Notes under the pieces: model-generated
What the model saw: only the letters and a program-made list of their open reading frames with translations
What the model was told of the DNA's origin: nothing
Database searches by the model: none
NCBI RefSeq assembly: GCF_042680885.1
Contig: NZ_JBHUEO010000013.1
Coordinates: forward strand, 73,946 to 137,945
DNA from: Siminovitchia sediminis
GTDB lineage: Bacteria > Bacillota > Bacilli > Bacillales > Bacillaceae_C
Direction of reading: 5' to 3'
Length of the DNA stretch: 64,000 bases
Shown here: positions 23,677-32,494 of the stretch, piece after piece
Layout of the letters: each line of letters starts with the position of its first letter
Position numbering within the stretch: position 1 is the stretch's first letter
Program-made: the position numbers and the translations under genes

Positions 23677-23808
23677 AATATGAATATGCAGTTGTATACT
23701 TACCCTACCATAGAAGAAAAAATTTGAAAAGGGATACTCAAAGAGATCCTGCGGCGCATATATTATCTCGGTGAGACGCTGTACAGAAATTATTTGCGTC
23801 TTCAATTG

Positions 23809-25662
23809 CTATTCTGTGTCCACCACCCCAGGAATGGGCTGTCCTTCGACAAAGTCAGGCGGCTCTATCTCGAGCAGTCCATATAAAGTTGGTGCAATAT
23901 CCAAAGTGGAAATCTGAGTGTCGATGGTTCCTTTTCGAATGCCATTGCCTGCTGCCAGAAAAATCGGATGAAGTTCGGGTCTGGAAGGGTCGCCCCCGTG
24001 GTTTCCGAGTACATCGGACTGCATGACCTCGTCTTGATCCTCCTGCGCCATGTAGTAGCCTTTTTTGGCAACTAATACAACATCCCCGGCGTTTTCATGG
24101 GCTTGTCCGGGTTTCGTGGGAATGACTTCAACGTATGGTTTTTCCGACTTTTCAAAGGCAAGGCGGATTGCACTTTTCATTCCCTTTATTGCTCCAGACA
24201 CATCTCCTTTTTGATGAATGAGGTGATGCCACCACTTGGCAAAGCCGTAAAACATATAATCCTTTTTCGGAACATGCTTTTTCTCAACTTTTGCGGCATG
24301 AAAAGTCTCGACAATTTTCTGTTTTATCGGCTTATAATTTGCTTTGCTGACAACCCCTCCTTTTTCCCGGCCTTGCACATTGATATAGATATGTGCGATT
24401 GACCCGCTTGCTACAGCAAAAGCCTGCGAGTTTTTTTCATCGACCCGGCCTTTCTCGTCTTTTACAAGCAATCCCGCCTTTTCCAGCTCTTCATTGGGAG
24501 ACAGCTGCGAATGCACGGGTTCCATGCCGTGATCGGATACCAAAAAGAGCCGGTCATCTTCCTTCACATGCTGCAGCACTTGTCCAAGCATGTCATCGGC
24601 CAATTGATAAGACCAGCGTACATATTTCATATATTGCTTGGACCTTTCCTTTGAATAACCGGGCTGCCGGGGATCAACAAGCAAATATTTATGCGACTCA
24701 TGGTCGGCTTGCGGATAATAGAAAAACAATACATCCGGTGCATACCGCTCTTTAATAAACAGCGACACGTCCGTTGTCCACTGGGCAAAGCGCCCGCTGA
24801 TTTCCTCATATTCTTTACGGGTAATCCAATGTTTCGATAAGGCCCTGTCATCATCCTGCACGGGGAAAAATCCGAACTTTTTATTTATCTCCTGCTTAAA
24901 ACCGGGGGGGCCTTGAATAATGGCCGATGTTACGGCGGTGTGGTACAGCCTGACATCGGAAAGATCAGGCTGGGATGCTTTGATTATAAAAGAAAAACCA
25001 ACGGCATCGCCGCTGTCCGTCTCAAAAGAAAGGGATTCCCATTCGCCCAATCCCACTTTTACTGCATCTTTCATATCCGGATGAAAGGCAGCATAAAAAG
25101 TATGTGAATCCGCTGCCCGGATATATACATGTACATCTTTCAGCAAGGGGAATTTGCTTTTCTTATCCGTTAAATCCAGTGGAACCAGGTTGCTTTCTGC
25201 CCAGGTTTTCCCGTAGTAGACAGCATAATCGGCTTCATGACCATAGGCGGGGTTGGACCCCGGAAACAAAATGGTGGCTGTCGTCTTTCCTTGTTCGCGC
25301 GCCTTCGACCATATAGGCTCGGCATCCAGCGGCTCAAAGAACGCAATGTCCCCGTTGGTCAATTTTTTGTCGGGCTGATGGATGTTGTTGCTGACCATCC
25401 CGGTTTGGGAACTGGGGGCACCGGTTGCGATGGCAGCATGAGAAGTGGACGTTAGGGAGGGATTCACCGTCTCAATATGTTTCGCAAACATTCCCCTGTT
25501 TCTGACCTTTTCAAAGTGTGGCATGAAACCTTTTTTCATATATTCCTGCAGAAAGTCATGCCGCATCCCGTCAAATGAAATCACGATCTGTGTTTCAGCT
25601 GAAGCTGAAGAAGGAAACAACATGGCAATCATCATAAATAAGAGGTACATTCCATATTTCAT
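23809..25662 (-). CDS. Secreted alkaline-phosphatase-superfamily phosphodiesterase (type I NPP-like)
   Basis: A 617-residue exported protein with a Sec signal peptide (about residues 1-22, ASA at the end). The nucleotide pyrophosphatase/phosphodiesterase fold shows ISFDGMRHDF (first metal Asp), NPSLTSTSHAAIATG (nucleophile Thr/Ser), YYPQADHESH, LVSDHGMEP and, near the end, LGNHGG followed by HPIFLAAG. These supply the two-zinc site. The substrate is unknown; nucleotides, phospholipid head groups or teichoic acid glycerol-phosphate are possible. ATG 25662 follows GGTGA. The 320-bp gap to thiO holds the TPP riboswitch. Confidence 0.87.
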   Translation of the reverse strand: MKYGMYLLFMMIAMLFPSSASAETQIVISFDGMRHDFLQEYMKKGFMPHFEKVRNRGMFAKHIETVNPSLTSTSHAAIATGAPSSQTGMVSNNIHQPDKKLTNGDIAFFEPLDAEPIWSKAREQGKTTATILFPGSNPAYGHEADYAVYYGKTWAESNLVPLDLTDKKSKFPLLKDVHVYIRAADSHTFYAAFHPDMKDAVKVGLGEWESLSFETDSGDAVGFSFIIKASQPDLSDVRLYHTAVTSAIIQGPPGFKQEINKKFGFFPVQDDDRALSKHWITRKEYEEISGRFAQWTTDVSLFIKERYAPDVLFFYYPQADHESHKYLLVDPRQPGYSKERSKQYMKYVRWSYQLADDMLGQVLQHVKEDDRLFLVSDHGMEPVHSQLSPNEELEKAGLLVKDEKGRVDEKNSQAFAVASGSIAHIYINVQGREKGGVVSKANYKPIKQKIVETFHAAKVEKKHVPKKDYMFYGFAKWWHHLIHQKGDVSGAIKGMKSAIRLAFEKSEKPYVEVIPTKPGQAHENAGDVVLVAKKGYYMAQEDQDEVMQSDVLGNHGGDPSRPELHPIFLAAGNGIRKGTIDTQISTLDIAPTLYGLLEIEPPDFVEGQPIPGVVDTE

Positions 25663-25737
25663 CTAAGTCACCATCTCAAGCTTGTTGTTTACCAATGTTC
25701 TTCCCGGCAAGGAATCGGGTAAAACTAATAGAGTGTT

Positions 25738-25766
25738 TTGACAAAGGGCTTGGGGTATATTAAGAT
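25738..25766 (+). promoter_or_regulatory. Sigma-A promoter of the SAM hydrolase gene
   Basis: TTGACA (25738-25743), 17 bp and TAAGAT (25761-25766), about 58 bp before the GTG start at 25825. Confidence 0.65.
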
Positions 25767-25824
25767 AGCGTATTATTCGTAAAAATGTCTTGTGAAAATT
25801 TTTAATAGAGAGAGGAAGAAGACG

Positions 25825-26664
25825 GTGGGTAACCCTTTAATACTTCAATCGGATTTTGGCTTAAGTGATGGGGCAGTCAGCGCGATGTACGGGGTGGCAA
25901 ATGGAGTGGATCCGGACATTAAAATTTATAACCTGACCCATGACATACCTCCATTTGATATTTGGGAAGGCTCCTATCGCCTGCTGCAGACGATCACTTA
26001 CTGGCCGGAACAATCGGTCTTCGTTTCTGTCGTGGATCCCGGAGTGGGTACCGACCGCCGGAGTGTCGTCGCCCGGACTGTTTCCAACCATTTCATTGTG
26101 ACGCCTGACAATGGAACGCTGACACATGTAAACAAAGACATCGGGATTGCAGAGATGAGAGAAATCGATGAAACCGTGAACCGCCTGCCGAATTCGGGAG
26201 CATCCCACACTTTCCACGGACGGGATATTTACGCTTACACGGGTGCACGTCTGGCTGCGGGGATCATCTCTTTTGAACAGGTGGGACCGAAAATCGATAC
26301 AGAAAAACTCGTCATGCTCCCAACGATGGATGCCACCCTGAAAGAAGACATGCTGCACGGGATCATCGATGTACTCGATATCCGCTATGGAAACATCTGG
26401 ACCAACATCAGCCGCTCCCAGCTGCTTGATCTTCAGGTGCAATACGGCGATTCTGTCAAAGTCACCATCGAACACGAGGCAGCCATCGTATTTGAAAGGG
26501 AAATGATTTACGGACGTTCCTTCGCCGCCACCGAAAAGGGAGAAACCCTGATTTACATCAACTCACTGGATAACGTCGCAGTGGCGATCAACCAGCAGTC
26601 GTTTGCGAAAAAATATAAAATCGGTACAGGTGTGGATTGGAAGGTCTATATTAAAAAATCCTAG
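25825..26664 (+). CDS. S-adenosyl-L-methionine hydroxide adenosyltransferase (SAM hydrolase, DUF62)
   Basis: A 279-residue homologue of the fluorinase/chlorinase fold that uses water instead of halide and splits SAM into adenosine and methionine. The opening ILQSDFGLSDGAVSAMYG, VVDPGVGTDRRS and FHGRDIYAYTGARLA are diagnostic. Asp71, Arg78 or Arg79 and His131 correspond to the Asp-Arg-His triad that defines the hydroxide-adding members. The GTG at 25825 is preceded by GAGAGGAAG; the ATG 25792 extension lacks a ribosome site. Monocistronic, with its own promoter and terminator. Physiological role in bacteria is still unclear. Confidence 0.9.
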   Translation: MGNPLILQSDFGLSDGAVSAMYGVANGVDPDIKIYNLTHDIPPFDIWEGSYRLLQTITYWPEQSVFVSVVDPGVGTDRRSVVARTVSNHFIVTPDNGTLTHVNKDIGIAEMREIDETVNRLPNSGASHTFHGRDIYAYTGARLAAGIISFEQVGPKIDTEKLVMLPTMDATLKEDMLHGIIDVLDIRYGNIWTNISRSQLLDLQVQYGDSVKVTIEHEAAIVFEREMIYGRSFAATEKGETLIYINSLDNVAVAINQQSFAKKYKIGTGVDWKVYIKKS

Positions 26665-26671
26665 AGTGGGG

Positions 26672-26703
26672 CCGGACGCGTGGCGTCCGGTTTGATGTTT
26701 TTA
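26672..26703 (+). terminator. Terminator of the SAM hydrolase gene
   Basis: CCGGACGC (26672-26679) and GCGTCCGG (26683-26690) enclose GTG; TTTGATGTTTTT follows. Confidence 0.88.
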
Positions 26704-26739
26704 TGAGAGGACATTCGACAGGGAACAGGATGGCTTGAT

Positions 26740-27160
26740 GAATGAACCTAACCAAGTGGAGAGTACTGGAATTTTGGTTGTTGGGTGCTGTCGTGGCTCC
26801 CGAATATGCATGGGCCACCGGAGAAAGGTCTCCTGGGTTGGCCCGATGCTCCCGATGAGGCGCTGCAGCTCTGGGATCGATCGCCTAGCATGATTCAATC
26901 CTCCCGAATAAGCGAGGACGTCACGAGAAAGGTCTTCAAGAGTGGTCCAAGATTCCAAAACAAAGGTCATGCCCTTCATGAGTATAAAGTCCATATATTT
27001 TGTCAAAAAAAGACCATCACCATGACATTTTAAATAAAGGACCTGATGATGGCCCATTAAATATAAATGGAGAAAATCTAATAGGGGAAATAAAATTACT
27101 GGAATCTCCTGGTTCCAACATTCAGATCTATAATGCTCTCCCCGCGCCCCATTCCTGCTT
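26740..27160. repeat. Gene-free stretch with decayed repeat words
   Basis: No supported gene in about 450 bp. GTGGAGAGTACTGGAATTTT near 26757 resembles a single unit of the GGACAGTA-family array (compare GTGGAGAGTAACAGG at 7391). From about 26800 to 26960 the words GAGAAAGGTCTCCTGGG, GCCCGATGCTCCCGATGAG and GAGAAAGGTCTTCAAGAG recall the ~50-bp family at 21783. The remainder to 27160 shows nothing recognisable. Confidence 0.4.
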
Positions 27161-27164
27161 TCAA

Positions 27165-28289
27165 CTAATAGCGATTTTCCCTTGCAATTTTTACTAATGT
27201 CTTTCCAAGCTCTCGAACATCCTCCGGCTGAGTTTCACGGCCAAGCGTGATCCGAATGAATTCTTTCGCGGTCTTTCCTTCTACACCAAGCGCCACCATT
27301 GTTTTCGACGGAGCCTGCATGCTTACCTGACATGCGCTCCCTGTGGAAATCGCGAATCCATAGCGGTTGGCCTCGTTCATGATGAGCTGTCCCTCCAGTC
27401 CCGGGATTCTCATGCCGATCGTAGACGGCAGGTCAGCGCGGTACACAGTACACATTTCCCGTATAGGCTCCAGGGAAGTTAAAAACATTTCCCGCAGCAA
27501 CCGGAACTGCTTTTTGTTTTCTTCTAACCCGCGAACTGCTTTTTCCGCAGCCACAGCCATCGCTGCAATTCCGGGAACATTTACAGTGCCGGCGCGGAAT
27601 CCGTGTTCGTGCGAGGTGCCCGGTACATAAGGATCCCACCGTACTTCCGGATTCAAGTAAACCGCGCCAACCCCTTTTGGACCGTAAAATTTATGTCCGG
27701 ATACCGTTAGGCTGTCCACGAATGGAGCGATGGGCGACATGTCCACTTTTCCAAAAGATTGTACACAATCACTGTGCAAAAGAATTTGATTTTCCCGGCA
27801 TAACTTTCCTATTTCTTCAATGGGCTGCAATGTTCCGATTTCCGGATTTGTGTGCTGAATGCTCGCAAGAACCGTGTCTTCCCGAATGGCATTTTGGAAA
27901 TCCTCCAAGTCAATCCGACCGTCCTCATGAAAGGGTAGCAATGTAATGTCCCAGCCGGCCTGACGCAGTTTTTCGATAGTATTACTAACCGAGGAATGTT
28001 CAGCCATTCCTGAAATTATATGCTTCCCCTTCTTTTTCCTGCCAGTTAATAACGCCTGAATGGCCAAATAATTTCCTTCGGAACCACTTCCTGTAAAGTA
28101 TATACCGTCTTTTGAAACACCAATAAAACCGGCCATCTGCTCCCGGCTGTATGCTAAAAGCCCGTTTGCCCGATCGCCGGCATCATGGAGGCTGCTTGCA
28201 TTTCCGTAATAAGAAGACGCTGCTTGTATATAAACTTCCGCCGCTTCCCGGTCGAGCGGACAGGAGGCTGCATAATCAAAATATTTCAC
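27165..28289 (-). CDS. nifS: NifS/IscS-type cysteine desulfurase of the nad locus
   Basis: A 374-residue PLP-dependent class V aminotransferase-fold enzyme. The PLP lysine is in TVSGHKFYGPKG, the substrate cysteine loop is ISTGSACQV, and DYAASCPLD plus YGNASSLHDAG mark the N-terminus. It is divergent from nadB across a 103-bp regulatory region, as nifS is in B. subtilis, where it supplies sulfur for the [4Fe-4S] cluster of quinolinate synthase NadA. The typical DAVQ near the active site reads DCVQ here. The NiaR-like element between the two genes may control both. Confidence 0.88.
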   Translation of the reverse strand: MKYFDYAASCPLDREAAEVYIQAASSYYGNASSLHDAGDRANGLLAYSREQMAGFIGVSKDGIYFTGSGSEGNYLAIQALLTGRKKKGKHIISGMAEHSSVSNTIEKLRQAGWDITLLPFHEDGRIDLEDFQNAIREDTVLASIQHTNPEIGTLQPIEEIGKLCRENQILLHSDCVQSFGKVDMSPIAPFVDSLTVSGHKFYGPKGVGAVYLNPEVRWDPYVPGTSHEHGFRAGTVNVPGIAAMAVAAEKAVRGLEENKKQFRLLREMFLTSLEPIREMCTVYRADLPSTIGMRIPGLEGQLIMNEANRYGFAISTGSACQVSMQAPSKTMVALGVEGKTAKEFIRITLGRETQPEDVRELGKTLVKIARENRY

Positions 28290-28326
28290 TTGGCCAACCT
28301 GCTTTCTGTGATTTTTAAAAAAACTC

Positions 28327-28379
28327 TTGTCATAAGTTTAATTGTGTGTAAATATAAGTGTCAAGACAGATGTAAACAC
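28327..28379 (+). promoter_or_regulatory. nadB promoter with NiaR-like operator
   Basis: TTGTCA (28327-28332), 16 bp and TAAATA (28349-28354) reproduce the architecture of the solitary nadC promoter. Downstream, AGTGTCAAGACA contains the perfect palindrome TGTCAAGACA, and the element is bracketed by GTGTAAATA and TGTAAACAC. The same words sit at 19595-19625. Probably bound by NiaR (YrxA), which represses nad genes when nicotinate is present; the regulator gene itself is not in this window. Confidence 0.65.
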
Positions 28380-28392
28380 TAGGAGGCGCATC

Positions 28393-30012
28393 ATGGAAAA
28401 AGCTGATGTCCTAATCATTGGAAGCGGCGTGGCCGCATTGCAATTGGCGAAGCGTCTTCATGACGATATGAATGTGATTATTATCACAAAGTCTTTTATA
28501 GCAAATGGAAATTCAAACTTGGCTCAGGGAGGTGTAGCCGCGGCAATCGGAGAGCAGGATCACCCCGACCGCCATTTCACTGATACGCTGGAAGCCGGCA
28601 GATTTCACAATGACCGCAAGATTGTGCGGGAAGTGACAAGGGCAGCGCCCGGATTGATTGAGGAGCTGTGGACCGAAGGTTGTCAGTTTGACACAGATGC
28701 AAAAGGCAGGCTTTTACTCGGAATGGAAGGAGCACACAGTGAACAGCGCATCGTCCATGGCGGGGGAGATGCGACGGGACGCCGGCTCATGGAGCATCTT
28801 GCACCCATAGCAGCCAGCACATGTACCGTTATTGAAAATATGTATATCTTTGATTTAATAAAGGATTTCAATGGTCGATGCATCGGAGCTAAGGGGAAAA
28901 GCACCGATGGAACTATCACCACTTATTACGCGGTTCATGTGGTGTTGGCTACAGGCGGGTGCGGCCGGCTGTACAGCCATACCTCCAATGCAGAGACGGT
29001 CACCGGCGACGGGATTGCGCTCGCATACAAAGCCGGCGCGGAAATCGCAGATATGGAGTTTATCCAGTTTCATCCGACTCTTCTATATCTGAATGGCCAA
29101 ACCCACGGCTTAATTTCGGAAGCCGTTCGCGGAGATGGCGGCCGACTTGTTACGGATGCAGGTGAACCGATCATGGATGGAATCCATCCGCTGGGCGACC
29201 TGGCACCGCGTCATGTTGTAGCCCAGACGATATACGATTACTTGAGCAAGGGAACGCAAGTATATTTGGATGTCTCCGCGATAAAGAATTTTAATCAGCG
29301 GTTCCCGACTATTACCGCTCTATGTGAAAAAAATCACGTAGATTGGAGACGCAGGATTCCTGTTGCACCCGGAAGCCACTTTTTAATGGGCGGTGTGAAA
29401 ACCGACCTGGCCGGGCGGACAAGCATTAAAGGATTGTATGCCATCGGGGAAACCGCCTGCACCGGTCTCCATGGAGCTAACCGTTTGGCAAGCAACTCGC
29501 TTCTGGAAGGACTTTTTATGGGGAAAAAATTGGCGGAACAGATCATGGAATCCATCGTCGAGGATGAAAGACAGGATGTTCATTCATTCACCGGTACCCG
29601 GGCAGAACAACCTGTGGAAAAACAGGAGGAAGTCCATTGGTTCACCCGGACAAACCAGCGGGAATGTCGATTGCCGGATATCAAGGAGATCCAGCAGACA
29701 ATGATGGATCACGTGGGAATTGTCCGTTCAGAAGAAGGATTATTTACACAAAAACAATGGCTTGAAAAATTTCAAATCAATGATCTGTTGCAGGCTGATA
29801 TGGGTTTTTTCACCTTCGAGGAAATGACAAGAGCGTTTATGCTTATGACCTCCCGGCTGATTACAGAGGGGGCATGGAAAAGGACCGAAAGCAGGGGAGG
29901 CCACTTTCGAAGCGACTATCCTTGTGAAAACAATAACCTTTGGTTGGGCAAGCATATTATCCATAAAAGGAATGAGATTGATGAACAAATTGAAACTGCG
30001 GCTGCAACTTGA
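28393..30012 (+). CDS. nadB: L-aspartate oxidase
   Basis: A 539-residue flavoprotein of the succinate dehydrogenase/fumarate reductase type. It has the N-terminal FAD fold VLIIGSGVAALQLAK, the SNLAQGGVAAAIG segment typical of NadB, HPTLLY, and the C-terminal GETACTGLHGANRLASNSLLEGL. It oxidises aspartate to iminoaspartate, which NadA condenses into quinolinate. AGGAGG at 28381-28386 precedes ATG 28393. Its 3' end overlaps nadC by 32 bp. First gene of nadB-nadC-nadA. Confidence 0.95.
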   Translation: MEKADVLIIGSGVAALQLAKRLHDDMNVIIITKSFIANGNSNLAQGGVAAAIGEQDHPDRHFTDTLEAGRFHNDRKIVREVTRAAPGLIEELWTEGCQFDTDAKGRLLLGMEGAHSEQRIVHGGGDATGRRLMEHLAPIAASTCTVIENMYIFDLIKDFNGRCIGAKGKSTDGTITTYYAVHVVLATGGCGRLYSHTSNAETVTGDGIALAYKAGAEIADMEFIQFHPTLLYLNGQTHGLISEAVRGDGGRLVTDAGEPIMDGIHPLGDLAPRHVVAQTIYDYLSKGTQVYLDVSAIKNFNQRFPTITALCEKNHVDWRRRIPVAPGSHFLMGGVKTDLAGRTSIKGLYAIGETACTGLHGANRLASNSLLEGLFMGKKLAEQIMESIVEDERQDVHSFTGTRAEQPVEKQEEVHWFTRTNQRECRLPDIKEIQQTMMDHVGIVRSEEGLFTQKQWLEKFQINDLLQADMGFFTFEEMTRAFMLMTSRLITEGAWKRTESRGGHFRSDYPCENNNLWLGKHIIHKRNEIDEQIETAAAT

Positions 30013-30832
30013 ACAATTTTTCCTGGAAGACATCGGAGACCGCGATGTCAGCAGCCTGATATTTGGAAACAGCCGATACGGTGAAGTTCATTTTATCGCA
30101 AAAGAAAGCGGCGTGTTTTGCGGGGAAGACATCATTCAGACAGGGTATGCCGTTCTGGATCCTGAGCTTTGGTGTGACATGGCTGTCCATGACGGAGAGA
30201 CCATTGACAGAGGACAGACGCTTGCAACCGTCCGCGGGCCGGTGGCCAGCCTGTTGAAAGGGGAGCGTGTTATTTTAAACCTCGTGCAAAGAATGAGTGC
30301 GATTGCGACAAAAACACGTCAGGCGGTAGAGACGCTGGGAAGCGGGCATACAAAAATTTGCGATACAAGAAAAACAACACCGGGTTTGCGGATGCTTGAA
30401 AAATATGCTGTTCGCTGCGGGGGCGGGCTGAATCATCGCTATGGATTGTACGATGGTGTCATGCTGAAAGACAATCACATTGCTTTCGCCGGATCGATTG
30501 CCGAAGCGGTGGCAGCGGTTCGCGCGAATACAGGGCATATGGTCAAGGTGGAAGTTGAAACAGAAACGAAGGACATGGTCCTTGAAGCTGTCGCTGCCAA
30601 AGCTGATGTCATCATGTTCGATAATCGGAAGCCTGAAGAAATCAGGGAATGGATCCAGCTCGTACCGGAGGGCATCATTACGGAAGCTTCCGGCGGCATT
30701 ACGATGGACAACTTGGCTTCCTATCGGGATACCGGAGTCGACTATATTTCATTGGGATGTTTGACGCATTCCGTTTCTGCACTGGATATTAGCGCAAAAG
30801 TAACTGTCGGAGCGGCGCTGCAGCTTTCTTAG
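29981..30832 (+). CDS. nadC: Nicotinate-nucleotide pyrophosphorylase, operon copy
   Basis: A 283-residue quinolinate phosphoribosyltransferase with the same signature blocks as the solitary copy (CDTRKTTPGLRMLEKYAVRC, LKDNHIAFAGS, EASGGI). Differences cluster in the surface segment around residues 45-75. It is embedded in the nadB-nadC-nadA operon, starting inside nadB at ATG 29981 behind AAAAGG. This is the expected housekeeping copy; the paralogue at 19762 has its own promoter. Confidence 0.94.
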   Translation: MNKLKLRLQLEQFFLEDIGDRDVSSLIFGNSRYGEVHFIAKESGVFCGEDIIQTGYAVLDPELWCDMAVHDGETIDRGQTLATVRGPVASLLKGERVILNLVQRMSAIATKTRQAVETLGSGHTKICDTRKTTPGLRMLEKYAVRCGGGLNHRYGLYDGVMLKDNHIAFAGSIAEAVAAVRANTGHMVKVEVETETKDMVLEAVAAKADVIMFDNRKPEEIREWIQLVPEGIITEASGGITMDNLASYRDTGVDYISLGCLTHSVSALDISAKVTVGAALQLS

Positions 30833-30904
30833 ACCCCGCAGGCCGGATACAAAAAGGGCTGCCGCCGCCCTGTAACATTTTCATTTAGGGAGGAGTTCAG
30901 GAAC

Positions 30905-32011
30905 ATGAGTATTTTTCAAACGTTGGAAAAGCAGACAAACGTACTGCCTGATCAGTATCGCCACATGTCTGCAGAAGAGCTGGAAGAAAGAGTGCGTGCT
31001 GTAAAAGCTGCGCTCGGGAACAAGCTTTTTATTCCCGGCCACCATTACCAAAAGGATGAAATTATCCAATTTGCGGATGCGACCGGAGATTCCCTGCAGC
31101 TTGCGCAGCTATGCGAACAAAATGAGGAAGCGGAGCATATCGTTTTTTGCGGCGTCCATTTTATGGCAGAGACTGCCGATATTTTGACGACAAAGGAGCA
31201 AAAAGTCTACTTGCCGGACATGAGGGCGGGCTGTTCGATGGCCGATATGGCTGACATTTATCAGACGGAGCGTGCCTGGGAGAAGCTGACGTCCATCTTC
31301 GGAGACACGATCCTCCCGCTCACCTACGTCAACTCGACGGCTGCGATTAAGTCTTTCGTTGGAGAAAACGGCGGAGCTACAGTCACTTCGTCCAATGCTG
31401 AAAAAATGGTTCAGTGGGCGTTCGAACAAAAGGAACGCATTCTATTTTTGCCGGATCAGCATTTAGGAAGAAATACCGCCTTTAATTTGGGCGTAGGGCT
31501 CGATGAAATGGCCGTCTGGAACCCTATTACGGATGAATTAGAGTTTGAGGGCCCGGTTGAAAAAGTGAAAGTCCTGCTCTGGAAAGGGCATTGCTCTGTT
31601 CATGAAAATTTTACTGTAAAAAATATTGAAGATGTGCGCAGCCAGTATCCAAATATGAAAGTGCTCGTTCATCCGGAATGTTCGCGTGAAGTCGTGGCAC
31701 AATCCGATCTGGCCGGCTCAACCAGTTATATCATTGATGTCATCGAAAAAGCAGAGCCGGGATCGGCTTGGGCGATTGGAACAGAAATGAATCTGGTCAA
31801 CCGTCTGATTCAACAACACCCGGACAAGCACATCATTTCACTGAACCCGCATATGTGTCCGTGCTTGACGATGAACCGGATTGATCTTCCGCATCTCGTG
31901 TGGTGCCTCGTAACCATCGCTAAAGGCGAAGAGCATAATGTGATTTCCGTTGACGACCAGACTGCCGAGTATGCCAAACTAGCGCTGAATCGGATGTTGG
32001 AGTTGTCCTAA
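30905..32011 (+). CDS. nadA: Quinolinate synthase
   Basis: A 368-residue [4Fe-4S] enzyme that condenses iminoaspartate with dihydroxyacetone phosphate to quinolinate. Cys110 (AGCSMAD), Cys230 (GHCSVHE) and Cys320 (CPCLTMN) correspond to the cluster ligands known for the B. subtilis enzyme. Other family marks are PGHHYQKDE, FCGVHFMAETA and GTEMNLVNRL. GGGAGGAG lies about eight bases before the ATG. Last gene of the operon, 72 bp after nadC with a small AGGGC/GCCCT hairpin in between. No clear terminator follows. Confidence 0.95.
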   Translation: MSIFQTLEKQTNVLPDQYRHMSAEELEERVRAVKAALGNKLFIPGHHYQKDEIIQFADATGDSLQLAQLCEQNEEAEHIVFCGVHFMAETADILTTKEQKVYLPDMRAGCSMADMADIYQTERAWEKLTSIFGDTILPLTYVNSTAAIKSFVGENGGATVTSSNAEKMVQWAFEQKERILFLPDQHLGRNTAFNLGVGLDEMAVWNPITDELEFEGPVEKVKVLLWKGHCSVHENFTVKNIEDVRSQYPNMKVLVHPECSREVVAQSDLAGSTSYIIDVIEKAEPGSAWAIGTEMNLVNRLIQQHPDKHIISLNPHMCPCLTMNRIDLPHLVWCLVTIAKGEEHNVISVDDQTAEYAKLALNRMLELS

Positions 32012-32327
32012 AAAAGGCCGGGTGCCGTGCTTATTGAGGACGGATTTAGCTGCCCGAAAAACATGGTGTTCATTCGCAAGGATGAGTCTAAGAAAGAGTT
32101 CATGTGTATACCGAAAAAGTAAGCTAACTGTAAAAGTGTGTATTTATTGCAACTTTATGTTTTCACAATGAAACGTCCTGGAGGTAATCCGAGTACGCGT
32201 TTTCTAAAGTGGCCACTGGATCCGCTCTCCCAACCTTTAAAGGCTGTCGCTTGGCCGTGTCTAGTCGGTATGCGCCGGATCTATGATCCGCAAGCAGTGG
32301 AATCCATAGCACCCCGGCACATAAAAG
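32012..32327. other. Gene-free stretch after nadA
   Basis: About 316 bp between nadA and the IS remnant. The nadA frame continues past its stop for 34 codons (containing IEDGFSCPKNMVFIRKDESK) to TAA at 32120, with no ribosome site, so it is not called as a gene. No repeats of the GGACAGTA family and no terminator are evident. Confidence 0.35.
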
Positions 32328-32464
32328 GGGCTGTCTAAAAAGCTCCTAAAATAAATCAGGAGGAGAAAATCGAATCGTTTTTCTCCTCCTGATTTTGTAT
32401 TTGCGGGTTTTCTCCCTGAAAGCAGCTGGCGGATGCCCGCCACCTTCAGGAATTTATGGGCCAA
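32328..32464 (-). mobile_element. 3' remnant of an IS1182-type insertion sequence
   Basis: On the minus strand an ORF end reads MAHKFLKVAGIRQLLSGRKP and continues to LIYFRSFLDSP, which I recognise as the C-terminus of IS1182-family transposases. The element edge GGGGCTGTCTAAAAAGC (32329-32345) resembles the terminal inverted repeat of that family. The rest of the transposase and the other end are absent. A long AAATCAGGAGGAGAAAA hairpin (32353-32395) lies inside the fragment. Confidence 0.7.
32353..32395. terminator. Strong hairpin inside the IS remnant
   Basis: A 17-bp stem, AAATCAGGAGGAGAAAA with TTTTCTCCTCCTGATTT, has an 8-nt loop. Plus-strand transcripts would be followed by TGTATTTG, minus-strand ones by ATTTTAGG. 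It may end readthrough from nadA; the exact role is uncertain. Confidence 0.5.
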
Positions 32465-32466
32465 GG

Positions 32467-32491
32467 AAAGCAGTCCGCCCGGGACTGCCTT
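32467..32491 (-). terminator. Probable terminator of the pbpC-like gene
   Basis: On the minus strand AGGCAGTCC and GGACTGCTT pair around CGGGC directly after the stop codon; only TTTCCTT follows. The IS fragment starts at once, so it may have replaced part of the original U-run. Confidence 0.5.
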
Positions 32492-32494
32492 CTC

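Noticed and set aside
32012..32120. 34-codon in-frame continuation of nadA after its stop (IEDGFSCPKNMVFIRKDESK)
   Set aside because: NadA already has full length and its final cluster cysteine; there is no ribosome site or evidence of stop-codon readthrough.
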